Shown here one piece after another: positions 8,049 to 17,337 of a stretch of DNA of 64,000 nt; the first letter of the stretch is position 1, and every line of letters starts with the position of its first letter. Both the position numbers and the translations under genes were made by a program. Under the pieces are notes generated by a model. It was not told where the DNA came from. It did not search any database and saw nothing but the letters and a program-made list of their open reading frames with translations. Source of the stretch: Vannielia sp. (GTDB lineage Bacteria; Pseudomonadota; Alphaproteobacteria; Rhodobacterales; Rhodobacteraceae); NCBI RefSeq assembly GCF_029212645.1, contig NZ_JARGND010000016.1, positions 1-64,000 on the forward strand. Direction: 5' to 3'.

Positions 8049-9452
8049 ATGATCCCGGTCAGAGGCGTAGAAGGCAAGGTAATGGCGGTGCTCGGGCTGG
8101 GGCGGTCTGGCCTGGCGGCGGCGCATGCGTTGCACGCGGGCGGGGCAGAGGTGATTGGCTGGGACGATGGCGAGGGCGGCCGCGCAAGGGCCGAAGAGGC
8201 CGGGGTTGAATTGCGTGACCTGACCCGCGCCGATGCGTTTTCAGGGGTGGATTGCCTCATCACCTCCCCCGGCATCCCGCATCTTTACCCGGCGCCGCAC
8301 CCGGCGATTGCGGCGGCCCTTGTGGCGGGGGTGCCGGTAGATAATGACATTGGCCTCTTCTTTCGCTCTTTCGCCACGCCCGAATGGGATGAGTTTGACG
8401 TGATCCCAAAGGTTGTGGCGGTGACGGGATCGAACGGAAAATCGACCACGTCCGCGCTGATCCATCATATCCTCACCGAGTTTGGGCGTCCCGTGCAACT
8501 GGCCGGAAACATCGGGCGCGGGGTGCTGGATATTGATCCGCCGCAGGACGGTGGCGTGGTGGTGCTGGAGCTTTCGAGCTACCAGACCGATCTGGCGCGG
8601 GCGCTCACCCCGGACATCGCCATTTTCACCAACCTCACTCCGGATCATCTGGATCGCCACGGTGGTGTGGGGGGCTATTTTGCCGCCAAGCGCAGGCTCT
8701 TTGCCGAAGGCGGGCCGGATCGTGCGGTGATTGGCGTGGATGAGCCGGAGGGGCGGTTCCTTGCCGGGCAGATGGCCGAGGCACCGAGCGATGATCGGGT
8801 GATCCGGGTGAGTGCGGCGGGCAAGCTGAGTGGCGGCGGCTGGAACGTTTTTGCGCGCAAGGGTTTTCTGGCGGAAACGCGCAAGGGGCGGCAGGTTGCC
8901 TCGATTGATCTGCGCGGCATTCCGGGCCTGCCGGGCGCGCATAACCACCAGAACGCCTGCGCCGCCTATGCTGCCTGCCGCTCGCTGGGGCTGGCCCCGC
9001 GCGAGATTGAGGCGGCGTTTCACAGCTTTGAGGGCCTTCCGCACCGTTCGCAGCGGATTGCCGAGGCCGATGGGGTGGCCTGGGTCAACGACAGCAAGGC
9101 CACCAATGTAGATAGCGCGGTGAAGGCGCTTTTGGCCTTTGATCGCATCCGCTGGATTTGCGGCGGGCTGGAAAAGGAAGGCGGGCTGGAGGGGCTGGCT
9201 GCGGGCCTTGGCCATGTGGTCAAAGCCTATGTGATCGGGCGCGAGGCGGCAGGCTTTGCCATGCGGCTTGGCCCGCAGGTAGAGGCCGAAGTGTGCGAAA
9301 CGATGGAGCGGGCGGTGGCGCGCGCGTACGCAGAAGCGCAGCCGGGCGAGGTGGTGCTTTTGGCACCCGCGGCGGCGAGTTTTGATCAATACGACAGCTT
9401 CGAAAAGCGCGGTGAGGATTTCGCCGCAAGGGTGCGGGACACATTGTCGTGA
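8049..9452 (+). CDS. murD: UDP-N-acetylmuramoylalanine--D-glutamate ligase
   Basis: 467 residues from the ATG at 8049, chosen because TTGGAGA stands just upstream and the protein then begins with the Rossmann motif [15 protein letters not shown]. The ATP-binding motif [16 protein letters not shown] lies near residue 120, the glutamate region [13 protein letters not shown] near 180, followed by [28 protein letters not shown] and [17 protein letters not shown]. It adds D-glutamate to UDP-MurNAc-L-Ala in peptidoglycan synthesis. In many bacteria murD sits next to ftsW/murG; here it is followed by a long AT-richer gap and an adhesin gene, so the cell-wall cluster is broken at this side. Confidence 0.95.
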   Translation: MIPVRGVEGKVMAVLGLGRSGLAAAHALHAGGAEVIGWDDGEGGRARAEEAGVELRDLTRADAFSGVDCLITSPGIPHLYPAPHPAIAAALVAGVPVDNDIGLFFRSFATPEWDEFDVIPKVVAVTGSNGKSTTSALIHHILTEFGRPVQLAGNIGRGVLDIDPPQDGGVVVLELSSYQTDLARALTPDIAIFTNLTPDHLDRHGGVGGYFAAKRRLFAEGGPDRAVIGVDEPEGRFLAGQMAEAPSDDRVIRVSAAGKLSGGGWNVFARKGFLAETRKGRQVASIDLRGIPGLPGAHNHQNACAAYAACRSLGLAPREIEAAFHSFEGLPHRSQRIAEADGVAWVNDSKATNVDSAVKALLAFDRIRWICGGLEKEGGLEGLAAGLGHVVKAYVIGREAAGFAMRLGPQVEAEVCETMERAVARAYAEAQPGEVVLLAPAAASFDQYDSFEKRGEDFAARVRDTLS

Positions 9453-9808
9453 TCTCCCTTAGGTTGCCGTCGCGTCGCTATTGACCTTGTGCGCGGATGC
9501 GAGGCGTGGGCCGGCTAAAGCCCGCCGATCTGCTGTGCAAAACCCCGCTGAGCCAGCTTTTCTGGCCTCTGATAGCCCTGATGGCAACATCTAATACCAG
9601 GACTAACGCATTGTAAAAACAGGTTTTTTATCGCGTTGCGGAATGGGGGCGGGAATGCGGCAAGTTTCCGCTTCCAAAAAACGAATCATCCTATATACAC
9701 TGGCAGGTGGAGTGGTGTGAGCTGCCTGAACACCAAGATGTTGGGTGGCTATCAATATATAAGAAGGCACGAATTGTAGGTGCCGGGTGTTAGTGTGGGG
9801 TGGTTGCA
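9453..9808 (+). other. Intergenic region upstream of the BapA-like adhesin
   Basis: 356 bases with AT-rich patches at 9580-9640, 9680-9710 and 9745-9775, in contrast to flanking genes. It should contain the adhesin promoter. A short inverted repeat AAAAAC/GTTTTT is visible near 9614-9629. No ORF with coding character, no RNA gene and no clear promoter consensus was recognised. Confidence 0.5.
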
Positions 9809-12800
9809 ATGCGATCTGTTGAGTTTGTAATCCGTGATGGTGCGGGAAATGTTTCCAGGGGTGAATTTGGGGCTGACGGTGTGGGCTCAAGGCTCAACGT
9901 CGGAGATGGCCAGCAGGTTTCACTGCATATTGGCCGGTCAGAAATTCAGAGTTATGTGCGCGATGGTGACGACTTGGTTGTCACGCTGGCTGATGGCTCC
10001 TCGCTGCGGCTGGCCGGGTATTTTGATGGCGATAACGCTCTCTATATTTCGGAGCGTGGCGAGCTGAACGCGGTAGACCTGACCCAGGGGGCCGACGACG
10101 AGCTTTATGCGCTTTACGAACATGAGGCGAGCTGGGGCAAGTGGTCTCCCGCGGATGATCTGATCTATTACGACGAGCCCGAAGTGATGGCCGCGCGGTT
10201 TGATGCAGGCGGCCTGCTGGGTGGCTTTGGTGGTGGCATCCTGCCCATCGTTGCGGGTGGTGCGGCTGTTGTGGGTGGGGCCGGTGGCGGCGGCGGTGGC
10301 GATGATGCCCCGGTTTATGATGTCACCGTGAATCCCGGCGAATATGTGCTTGGCGGCGATGATATGCCCGAGCCTTCGTTTGAGGTGACCGGCACGGGCG
10401 TGCCCGGCGAGAGTGTTACCGTCACCGTGGGTGATGTGGTGCAGGAAACGGTTGTTGGCGAGGATGGCGCGTGGTTCGTGGTTTGCGAAGGCCCGACCCT
10501 GCCTGCCGATGGCGATTACGTGGCCGAGGTTGTGACCGCCACGCAGGATGGTGAGGGCGTCACCCTGACAGGCCCGAGCGTTTATATCGACACGGTTGCC
10601 CCGGAAGTGACCTTCACCGCTGGCACCCAATCGGTTGGCGATATGTTCAACGGGGAGACCTACGCCGAGGGCGTGACCGTGACCGGCACCTCCGAGCCGG
10701 GGGCGACGCTAGTGATCACCATGGGGGATTTCAGCGAAACCATCACCGTGGGCGAGAGCGGCACATGGGAGATCACCTTTGACAGCGCCGCCGCGCCCGA
10801 GGGTGAATACGAGAGCGAGATCAGCGTTTACGCCGTGGATGGGATCGGCAACTCGGCCACCTATGGTGATGTCCTCGTGGTGGATACCGTGGTGGACGTG
10901 GCGTTTGATGATCTGCCCTTTGGCGGTGACTACACCATCAACGGTGCCGAGGCCGAGGGCACGCTTGCCTTCAGTGGCACCGCGCAGGCCGGGTCGACCG
11001 TGGTGTTGACCTTCAATGGCAATGACTACCCCGCCGAGATGAACGCAGATGGCAGCTGGGGCTACAACTTTGCGCCCGGCACCTTCCCCGGTGGCGAATA
11101 CACCGCCGAGTTTACCGCAACGGCGACCGATGGCGCGGGCAACGTGACCAGCACCACCAGCAGCTGGGCGGTGGACACCGTGACCAACGTCACCCTGACC
11201 GCCGGCTTTGCTGGCCCTGACGGCGTGATCAACGCCGACGATGCCACGAACGGCTACACCCTCACCGGCACCACCCAGCCCGGCAACACCGTTGAAGTGC
11301 AGATCGGCACCACCGTTTATGCCGCGCAGGTGACGGGCACGGGAAGCTGGACGCTGAACATCCCGGCGAGCGACATTGAGCCGGGGGCTTACCAATCAAA
11401 CATCACCGTCACCGCAACCGATGCGGCGGGCAACGTGGCAACTGCGGGTGACGTGCTCAATGTGGATACGCTCGGCTTTGTCGCCTTCTCCGGCGCGCCG
11501 GTCACGATTGATGATGTGGTCAACGCCGAGGAAGCGGGCGGGGCGGTTTCGCTCACCGGCACCACGCACCCCGGTTCAGATGTGACCATCACCATGAATG
11601 GCCAGAGCTACGCCGCCGTTGTGGATGCGGCCGGAAGCTGGACAGTTACCTTCCCCGGTGGCGCCTTCCCCGGTGGCGAGTACGACATGCCGGTGACGGC
11701 GACAGCCACCACCGCTGCGGGCAACTCTTCCAGCGCCAACACCCTGGTGGCGGTGGATACCCAAGGCTGGGTGCGGATCTCGGGTGAGCCGGTAACGGCG
11801 GACGATGTGATCAATGCCGATGAGGCTTCGGGCGGGGTGACCCTTTCGGGCCTGACCGAGCCGGGCTCTGCCGTGACGGTGCAGCTGGGCGACGCCACCA
11901 CCAACGCGCTGGTCAGCGCCGATGGCGTCTGGACCGCGACCTTCACCTCGGGGCAGATCCCCGGCGGGCAATATACCGCCCCGGTAACGGTGACGGCCGT
12001 TGACGCCGCAGGCAACACCTCCAGCGCCAGCGACACCCTCGCGATCGACACCGAAACCGCCGTTACGGTGGACCTTGCCACCGTGGAAACCGATGGCGTG
12101 GTAAACGCCGACGAGGCTTCCGATGGTGTGATCCTGACCGGCACCACCGAGCCGGGCGCAACCGTGCTGGTAACGTTTGCAGGTGTAACCCACCCGGCGA
12201 CAGTGGCTGCGAACGGCACCTGGACGGCAGAGTTTCTGCCCACCGAAGTGCCGCGCGGCGAGACCATGGCGAGCGTTGAGGTTGTGGCCACCGATGCGGC
12301 GGGCAACAGTGCCACCACCGGCGGGCAAGTTGAGATCGACACCGTGATCAACGTCGATATCGCAGGCCCGATTGCCGGCGACGATGTGATCAACTCCACC
12401 GAGCAAGGCCAGGGTCTTGTGGTGAACGGCACGGTTGAGCCGGGCTCAACGGTTGTTGTCACCCTCGGGGATGTCTCGAAGGCGGCGACTGTGGCCACCG
12501 ATGGCAGCTGGTCGGTTGGCTTCATGCCCTACCAGATCCCGGAAGGGGATTACGCCAGCCAGATCAACGCGGTTGCAACGGATTCTGCGGGTAACATGGC
12601 CTCCATCGCCTATGATATCGAGGTTGATACCTTCGTTGAGCCGCTGGGTTTTGATGCGCCGGTTGAGGGCGACAACATCGTGAACGCTGAAGAGCAATCG
12701 GATGGGATTGTCTTCGCGGGCACGGTTGAGGCGGGCTCCAGCGTGACTGTGACCTTCAACAACACAACCCACACCGCCTCGGTTGATGCCTTCGGCAACT

Positions 12801-13498
12801 GGAGCGCAGGCTTTACGGCGGCCGAAGTGGGCACGGGCGAGTTCACCGACACGGTCACCCTCAACGCCACCGATGCCGCTGGCAACCTGCGCGAGGAGGA
12901 GATGGAGCTTACGGTGGATACGCTGAACCCCGATGCACCCGTTATCCTCAGCTTCTCGGCTGGCGGCACGGGCGTGCGCGATGTGGGCACCGAACTGACC
13001 GATGACATCACGCAAATTCAGCAGATCGACGGCAACGGCAATGTTTCGGACGTGGCCTATGACGTTGAGGTTGATGAGCAGTGGGGAGAGATGGTGTTTG
13101 ACTTCTCGCAGCCCATCCCGACCGGCTCCCACCTTGTGGTGACCGCAGCGGATGAGGCGGGCAACCACGCTGGCACCCTCTTCGTGATGGAAGATCCCGC
13201 CAGCGATCTGGTGAACCTTGATAACGCCGGGTTGGAGCAGTTCGACATTCAGGCGATCGACCTTCAGTTCGCTTCGAACGGTGTGGTCGAGATCACCCCG
13301 GATCAGCTTGTTGGATTGTCGAGCTTCACCAATGATTTGACGATCCACGGCGGTGACGATGATGCGGTTGTGGCGCAGAATGCCTCGGCCACCGGCGAGA
13401 CCCGCGAGATCGACGGGGCGCAGTACGATGTATACACCCTCGGTGAGGGCACGTTGATTATTGATCAGGACATTCAGGTGAATCCGACGCTGGTGTGA
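9809..13498 (+). CDS. BapA-like type I-secreted adhesin with Ig-like repeats
   Basis: 1229 residues from the ATG at 9809 (MRSVEFVIRDGAG); the track uses a GTG three codons earlier, but GGGGTGG is better placed for this ATG. The first ~120 residues resemble the BapA prefix domain (DLVVTLADGSSLRLAGYF, DELYALYEHEASWGKWSPADDLIYYD). A Gly/Ala-rich hinge (GGFGGGILPIVAGGAAVVGGAGGGGGG) follows. Then come nine Ig-like repeats of about 95-100 residues, each with a TGT-x-PG core and an AGN...VDT end, plus one degenerate unit. The C-terminus (EITPDQLVGLSSFTNDLTIHGGDDD...LIIDQDIQV) resembles the terminal domain of large T1SS adhesins. There are no RTX GGxGxD nonapeptides. It should be a surface adhesin exported by the three genes downstream. 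Confidence 0.85.
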   Translation: MRSVEFVIRDGAGNVSRGEFGADGVGSRLNVGDGQQVSLHIGRSEIQSYVRDGDDLVVTLADGSSLRLAGYFDGDNALYISERGELNAVDLTQGADDELYALYEHEASWGKWSPADDLIYYDEPEVMAARFDAGGLLGGFGGGILPIVAGGAAVVGGAGGGGGGDDAPVYDVTVNPGEYVLGGDDMPEPSFEVTGTGVPGESVTVTVGDVVQETVVGEDGAWFVVCEGPTLPADGDYVAEVVTATQDGEGVTLTGPSVYIDTVAPEVTFTAGTQSVGDMFNGETYAEGVTVTGTSEPGATLVITMGDFSETITVGESGTWEITFDSAAAPEGEYESEISVYAVDGIGNSATYGDVLVVDTVVDVAFDDLPFGGDYTINGAEAEGTLAFSGTAQAGSTVVLTFNGNDYPAEMNADGSWGYNFAPGTFPGGEYTAEFTATATDGAGNVTSTTSSWAVDTVTNVTLTAGFAGPDGVINADDATNGYTLTGTTQPGNTVEVQIGTTVYAAQVTGTGSWTLNIPASDIEPGAYQSNITVTATDAAGNVATAGDVLNVDTLGFVAFSGAPVTIDDVVNAEEAGGAVSLTGTTHPGSDVTITMNGQSYAAVVDAAGSWTVTFPGGAFPGGEYDMPVTATATTAAGNSSSANTLVAVDTQGWVRISGEPVTADDVINADEASGGVTLSGLTEPGSAVTVQLGDATTNALVSADGVWTATFTSGQIPGGQYTAPVTVTAVDAAGNTSSASDTLAIDTETAVTVDLATVETDGVVNADEASDGVILTGTTEPGATVLVTFAGVTHPATVAANGTWTAEFLPTEVPRGETMASVEVVATDAAGNSATTGGQVEIDTVINVDIAGPIAGDDVINSTEQGQGLVVNGTVEPGSTVVVTLGDVSKAATVATDGSWSVGFMPYQIPEGDYASQINAVATDSAGNMASIAYDIEVDTFVEPLGFDAPVEGDNIVNAEEQSDGIVFAGTVEAGSSVTVTFNNTTHTASVDAFGNWSAGFTAAEVGTGEFTDTVTLNATDAAGNLREEEMELTVDTLNPDAPVILSFSAGGTGVRDVGTELTDDITQIQQIDGNGNVSDVAYDVEVDEQWGEMVFDFSQPIPTGSHLVVTAADEAGNHAGTLFVMEDPASDLVNLDNAGLEQFDIQAIDLQFASNGVVEITPDQLVGLSSFTNDLTIHGGDDDAVVAQNASATGETREIDGAQYDVYTLGEGTLIIDQDIQVNPTLV
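10316..12935 (+). repeat. Nine tandem Ig-like repeat units within the adhesin
   Basis: Units of about 290 bases encode the pattern GVxLTGTTEPGSxVxVxxGxxxxxAxVxxxGxWxxxF...GxYxxxVTxTATDAAGNxSxxxDxLxVDTx. Seven consecutive units from the third onward are closest to each other; the first two are more divergent. Confidence 0.8.
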
Positions 13499-13515
13499 TC
13501 CCCCATTGGGATCAC
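13495..13515 (+). promoter_or_regulatory. Hairpin at the adhesin stop codon
   Basis: Perfect 8-base inverted repeat GTGATCCC/GGGATCAC with a 5-base loop; it includes the adhesin TGA stop. No T-run follows, so it is more likely an mRNA-stabilising or partial-attenuation element between the abundant adhesin message and the exporter genes. Confidence 0.5.
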
Positions 13516-13555
13516 GGCAGAACGGATGGTGTATGGAACGAGTGAACGCTCGGGA

Positions 13556-13577
13556 CGGGGCCCGCAAAGAGGCCCCG
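13556..13577 (+). promoter_or_regulatory. Second hairpin before the exporter genes
   Basis: Inverted repeat CGGGGCC/GGCCCCG with an 8-base loop lies 30 bases before the TolC-family start. It has no T-run. Together with the preceding hairpin it may reduce read-through from the adhesin gene into the exporter. Confidence 0.4.
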
Positions 13578-13606
13578 CCCGGCACAAGGCAGGGATAGGA
13601 GGCGGC

Positions 13607-14908
13607 ATGAGGCACGCCCGTAAAGGAACCACGTGGCTATCGGTGTGCGCCGTGGCCTTGCTGTCGGGGTGTCTCGACGGAGGCGATGGCGCGGAGGCGA
13701 GCCGTGGGGCGAGTGACCCGGCCAAAGCCACCACGCTCTCCCAGAAAGAAGCGTCAGAAAGTGCAATCATCGCGGACCTGATGCGCCGCGAATCGGTGAT
13801 TGTGCCGGGCAGCCCCTATGCAAAGGTCACCGATGCGGTGCTGGCCGCCAACGCCCGCGCCGCCGAGGCGGATCTCAGGGCCGCACGCCTGCGCGCCGTC
13901 GCGGCTGAAAAGAACTGGCTGCCAACCATTGGCCCCAGGGTTTCGCTTTCATCGCTCGGTGATCTGGTGACCTCGCTGATCGTGGAGCAGGTGCTTTTTG
14001 ACAATGGTCGCAAGAAGGCCGAACGCGTGTTTGCCGCCGCCGATGTGGAATATGCCGCCGTGGTTTTGAGCGAAGACAGCAACGCGCGGGTGCTGACCGC
14101 GCTGTCGCTTTACCTTGCCTCCGAGCAGGGCCGCGCCGAGGCCGAGGTTTCGGCCCGTGCGATGGAAAAGATGAAACATTTCGAGTGGGTCATGCAAAAG
14201 CGTGTTGATGGCGGCGTGTCTGACCGCTCGCAACTGGCCGTGATGAGCCAGAAACGCGCCGAGCTTGAGGCTGATCTGCATGAGGGGGTCGAGACGGCCG
14301 CCGCAGCGCTCGCCGAGTTGAACGCCATGTCCGTGCGCCCGCTGGAAGACCTGCGTGGCCGCACCGGCGTGCGCAACACGGGCAGCAATGTAGAGCCTTT
14401 GGGCGTGCTGAAAGCCGAGGCAGACAAGACCCGGATCGTGGCGCAGGCCAAGATGAATCGCGCAGGCTTTCTTCCCGGTGTCAAAGCCTCGCAACAGTTG
14501 GGCGATGGCGGTGACGGCGCGTTGACAGTGGGGGCTGACAATGGCTTCGGCTTTGGCACGGCGGCCAACCTCAAGGCGCTGAAAGCCGCAGAGGATGGGG
14601 CCGAGCGCGCGGTTTCGCAGGCCCGCGAAGACAGCGCCCGCGCCCTTGCCAGGCTGCGCCAGAACCTGATCGCGCAGGAGCGTCAGGAAGGCGAGCAAAA
14701 GGCTCTCGCCGCTCGCGCAAAAGACAACTTCGAGATTTTCGACCGGCAGTATGAATCGGGCACGCGGCAGGTGCTTGAGGTCGCCAACACCTTTGAAACA
14801 TGGCTCGATGCCGAGCGGGAGCGGGTGCAAACCAGCTACAAGGTTTCCCTGACCCGCCTCAAGATCGCAGCCGCCCTTGGCCAACTGGTAGACGGAAGCC
14901 GGATATGA
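13607..14908 (+). CDS. TolC-family outer membrane lipoprotein of the adhesin exporter
   Basis: 433 residues from the ATG at 13607, which has AGGAGG directly upstream; the track start at 13526 adds an implausible Arg/Gly-rich lead. It opens with a lipoprotein signal peptide (MRHARKGTTWLSVCAVALLSGC, lipobox LSGC). The mature protein is mostly long alpha-helical heptad stretches (DAVLAANARAAEADLRAARLRAVAAEKNWLP, VEQVLFDNGRKKAERVFAA, SARAMEKMKHFEWVMQKRVDGGVSDRSQLAVMSQKRAELEADL), with the two-fold repeated layout of outer membrane efflux proteins. It should be the trimeric outer-membrane channel of the type I system. It overlaps the ABC gene by 4 bases. Confidence 0.82.
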   Translation: MRHARKGTTWLSVCAVALLSGCLDGGDGAEASRGASDPAKATTLSQKEASESAIIADLMRRESVIVPGSPYAKVTDAVLAANARAAEADLRAARLRAVAAEKNWLPTIGPRVSLSSLGDLVTSLIVEQVLFDNGRKKAERVFAAADVEYAAVVLSEDSNARVLTALSLYLASEQGRAEAEVSARAMEKMKHFEWVMQKRVDGGVSDRSQLAVMSQKRAELEADLHEGVETAAAALAELNAMSVRPLEDLRGRTGVRNTGSNVEPLGVLKAEADKTRIVAQAKMNRAGFLPGVKASQQLGDGGDGALTVGADNGFGFGTAANLKALKAAEDGAERAVSQAREDSARALARLRQNLIAQERQEGEQKALAARAKDNFEIFDRQYESGTRQVLEVANTFETWLDAERERVQTSYKVSLTRLKIAAALGQLVDGSRI

Positions 14909-17337
14909 CAACGGATGCGCCCCGCACCTCGCTGAAGCTCAAGATGTCACGCTCCGGCATCCGGGGGGTTGTGAACGATGAAGGCAAGGTCGCCGCGCAG
15001 GGAGAAACGCCCGGTGTCACCGCTGCGCCCCCCCTTGAGAACGCCCCGGTGGCCGAAGCACCCGCGCCCCGCCGCCGCCCGCTTATCAAGCGAGGCCCGG
15101 CGATGGAGCTTCCCACGCCGCCGCAGGCCGTGCCCGACCAACCCGCAAAAATTGCCCCCGCCACGCCGCAGCTAGATGGAACGCTGGCCCCCCGCGCCGC
15201 GCTGGCGGCCACCTATGCCGGGCTGCTGGGCAAAGAGCTTTTGGGCCGCGATCTGGCCGAGGCGATTGCCCGTTCTGGCCAGGGTGCACGCGCGGTAACG
15301 GTGGAAACCCTGTGCAGCGTCCTTGCGGCCAACGGTATGCTCGCCAATATCCGCAAAGTGGCGCGCCCCGGTGCCGATGCCTGGCCTGCCATTGCGCAAA
15401 TGAAATCCGGCCAGCTTGTGCTGGTCCTGTCACAACAGGCCGACCGGCTGGCGGTGTATGACACCACTTGCGCCGACAACCGCGCCTATATCCCGGCGGA
15501 TGAGTTTTGGCCGGTTTATGCCGGGCGGTTGCTCAAGGCCGAGGTCACGCTGGAGCAGGTGGCGCAGAACCACGGCACCGGCGGCAAGAAACCGCATTGG
15601 TTTTGGGGCGAGTTCCCGCGCTTTCGCCGGTTCATCGGTGAAATTGCCGTTGGCTCCTTTGTGGCCAACCTGCTGGCTGTCGCTGTCGCGCTGTTTTCCT
15701 TGCAGGTGTATGATCGGGTGATCCCGCATCAATCGCTCGCCACGCTTTGGGTGCTGGCGCTTGGCGCGGCGCTTGCGATCCTGCTTGAGGGCCTTCTCAA
15801 GCTGGCCCGCTCACGGCTGATGGATGGCGGCGGGCGTGCGATTGAGCTTTCGGTGCAGCGCCTTTTGATGAGCCGCATCGTTGGGATGCGCTCGGACAAG
15901 CGCAGCCACAGCCCCTCGGAACTGTTTGCCACGATGCGTGAATTTGGCTCGGTGCGTGAGTTTTTTACCGCCTCCACCATCGGCACGCTGACCGACCTGC
16001 CCTTCATTGCGCTGTTCCTCCTGCTGGTGAGCCTGATCGCCGGGCCGGTGGTGTGGGTTCTGGTGCTGGGGGGCATCTTGATGGTGCTGCCCGGCTGGCT
16101 GATGCAGCGCCGGATGATGCAACTCACCAAGGAAACCCAAGGGGCCTCTGTCAAGGCGGGCCGGGTGCTGCACGAGGCGATCTATGAGCTTGATACCATC
16201 AAGGCGCAGCGCGGCGAAGACCGGGTGTTGCGCGCCTGGGACGAGCTTAACGCCCTGTCTTCGTTGAAATCTTCCGAGCAGCGGCGGCTGGCGGCTGGGC
16301 TCACGTTCTGGAGTCAGGGCGTGCAGCAGGCGACCTATGTGGGCGCGGTGGTGCTGGGCACTTTCATGGTGTTTGCCGGGGAATTCACCGTTGGCACGAT
16401 CATCGCCGTGGGCATCCTGACAAGCCGAACCCTCGCGCCGCTGTCGCAGCTTGCCGGCACGCTGGCACGCTGGTCCAACGTCAAGAACGCGCTGGCGGGG
16501 CTGGATACCATCGCCGCCGCGCCGCAAGACATGGAAGAAGGTCGCCGCTATCTGCGCCGCGAAAAGTTCAGCGGCACCTATGAGCTGCGCGAGGCACGCT
16601 TCGCCTATGGCGATGACGCGGCCCCGGTGCTCGATATCAACAAGCTGAAGCTGGCTCCGGGGGAGCGGGTGGCGGTGCTTGGGGCCAATGGCTCGGGCAA
16701 ATCCACCTTGCTCAAGATACTCTCGGGGCTTTACGCGCCAACCCAGGGCCGGGTGATGCTGGACGGCGCCGATATGGGCCAGATCGAGCCGACCGATCTG
16801 CGCCGTGGCATCGGCTACCTCTCACAGGATGTGCGGCTGGTGGCGGGCACCCTGCGGGACAACCTCAACATGCACCTGCTGGAGCGCGATGATGACCGCC
16901 TGTTGGAGGCGCTCGATTTTGCCGGGGTGGGGGCGCATGTGCGCGGCCATGCCAAGGGGCTTGATTTTGAAATCCGCGATGGCGGCGAGGGGCTTTCGGT
17001 TGGGCAGCGCCAGTCAATCGGCTGGGCGCGGCTCTGGCTGCAAGACCCCGGCGTGCTGCTGCTCGATGAGCCGACAGCGGCCTTTGACCAGAACCTCGAA
17101 AGCCAGATCGTTGCGCGACTTGGCACATGGCTTGAAGGCCGGGCGGCGGTGATTGCCACCCATCGCCTGCCGATCCTTCAGCTGACCTCCCGCGTGATCG
17201 TGCTGCAAAACGGCCGCCTTGCGGTGGAAGGGCCCCGCGATGAGGTGCTGGGCCACATGAAGAAGGCCGGTTTGGCCACGCCGCAGGCAGGCCCTAGGCC
17301 GGCGGCGGTGAAACAGGCAACCGGAGGCGCGGCATGA
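14905..17337 (+). CDS. Type I secretion ABC transporter, LapB-like
   Basis: 810 residues from the ATG at 14905 (ATGA overlap with the TolC-family gene). The first ~85 residues are Pro/Ala-rich. A C39-like domain follows at about 95-220 (AATYAGLLGKELLGRDLAEAIARSGQ, VETLCSVLAANGM) without the catalytic cysteine segment, so it is a binding rather than a processing domain. Six membrane helices begin at about residue 250. The nucleotide-binding domain has Walker A GANGSGKST, signature LSVGQRQSIGWARL and Walker B VLLLDEPTAAFD. It energises export of the BapA-like adhesin across the inner membrane. The absence of a peptidase site agrees with the lack of a GG-type leader on the adhesin. Confidence 0.9.
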   Translation: MTTDAPRTSLKLKMSRSGIRGVVNDEGKVAAQGETPGVTAAPPLENAPVAEAPAPRRRPLIKRGPAMELPTPPQAVPDQPAKIAPATPQLDGTLAPRAALAATYAGLLGKELLGRDLAEAIARSGQGARAVTVETLCSVLAANGMLANIRKVARPGADAWPAIAQMKSGQLVLVLSQQADRLAVYDTTCADNRAYIPADEFWPVYAGRLLKAEVTLEQVAQNHGTGGKKPHWFWGEFPRFRRFIGEIAVGSFVANLLAVAVALFSLQVYDRVIPHQSLATLWVLALGAALAILLEGLLKLARSRLMDGGGRAIELSVQRLLMSRIVGMRSDKRSHSPSELFATMREFGSVREFFTASTIGTLTDLPFIALFLLLVSLIAGPVVWVLVLGGILMVLPGWLMQRRMMQLTKETQGASVKAGRVLHEAIYELDTIKAQRGEDRVLRAWDELNALSSLKSSEQRRLAAGLTFWSQGVQQATYVGAVVLGTFMVFAGEFTVGTIIAVGILTSRTLAPLSQLAGTLARWSNVKNALAGLDTIAAAPQDMEEGRRYLRREKFSGTYELREARFAYGDDAAPVLDINKLKLAPGERVAVLGANGSGKSTLLKILSGLYAPTQGRVMLDGADMGQIEPTDLRRGIGYLSQDVRLVAGTLRDNLNMHLLERDDDRLLEALDFAGVGAHVRGHAKGLDFEIRDGGEGLSVGQRQSIGWARLWLQDPGVLLLDEPTAAFDQNLESQIVARLGTWLEGRAAVIATHRLPILQLTSRVIVLQNGRLAVEGPRDEVLGHMKKAGLATPQAGPRPAAVKQATGGAA

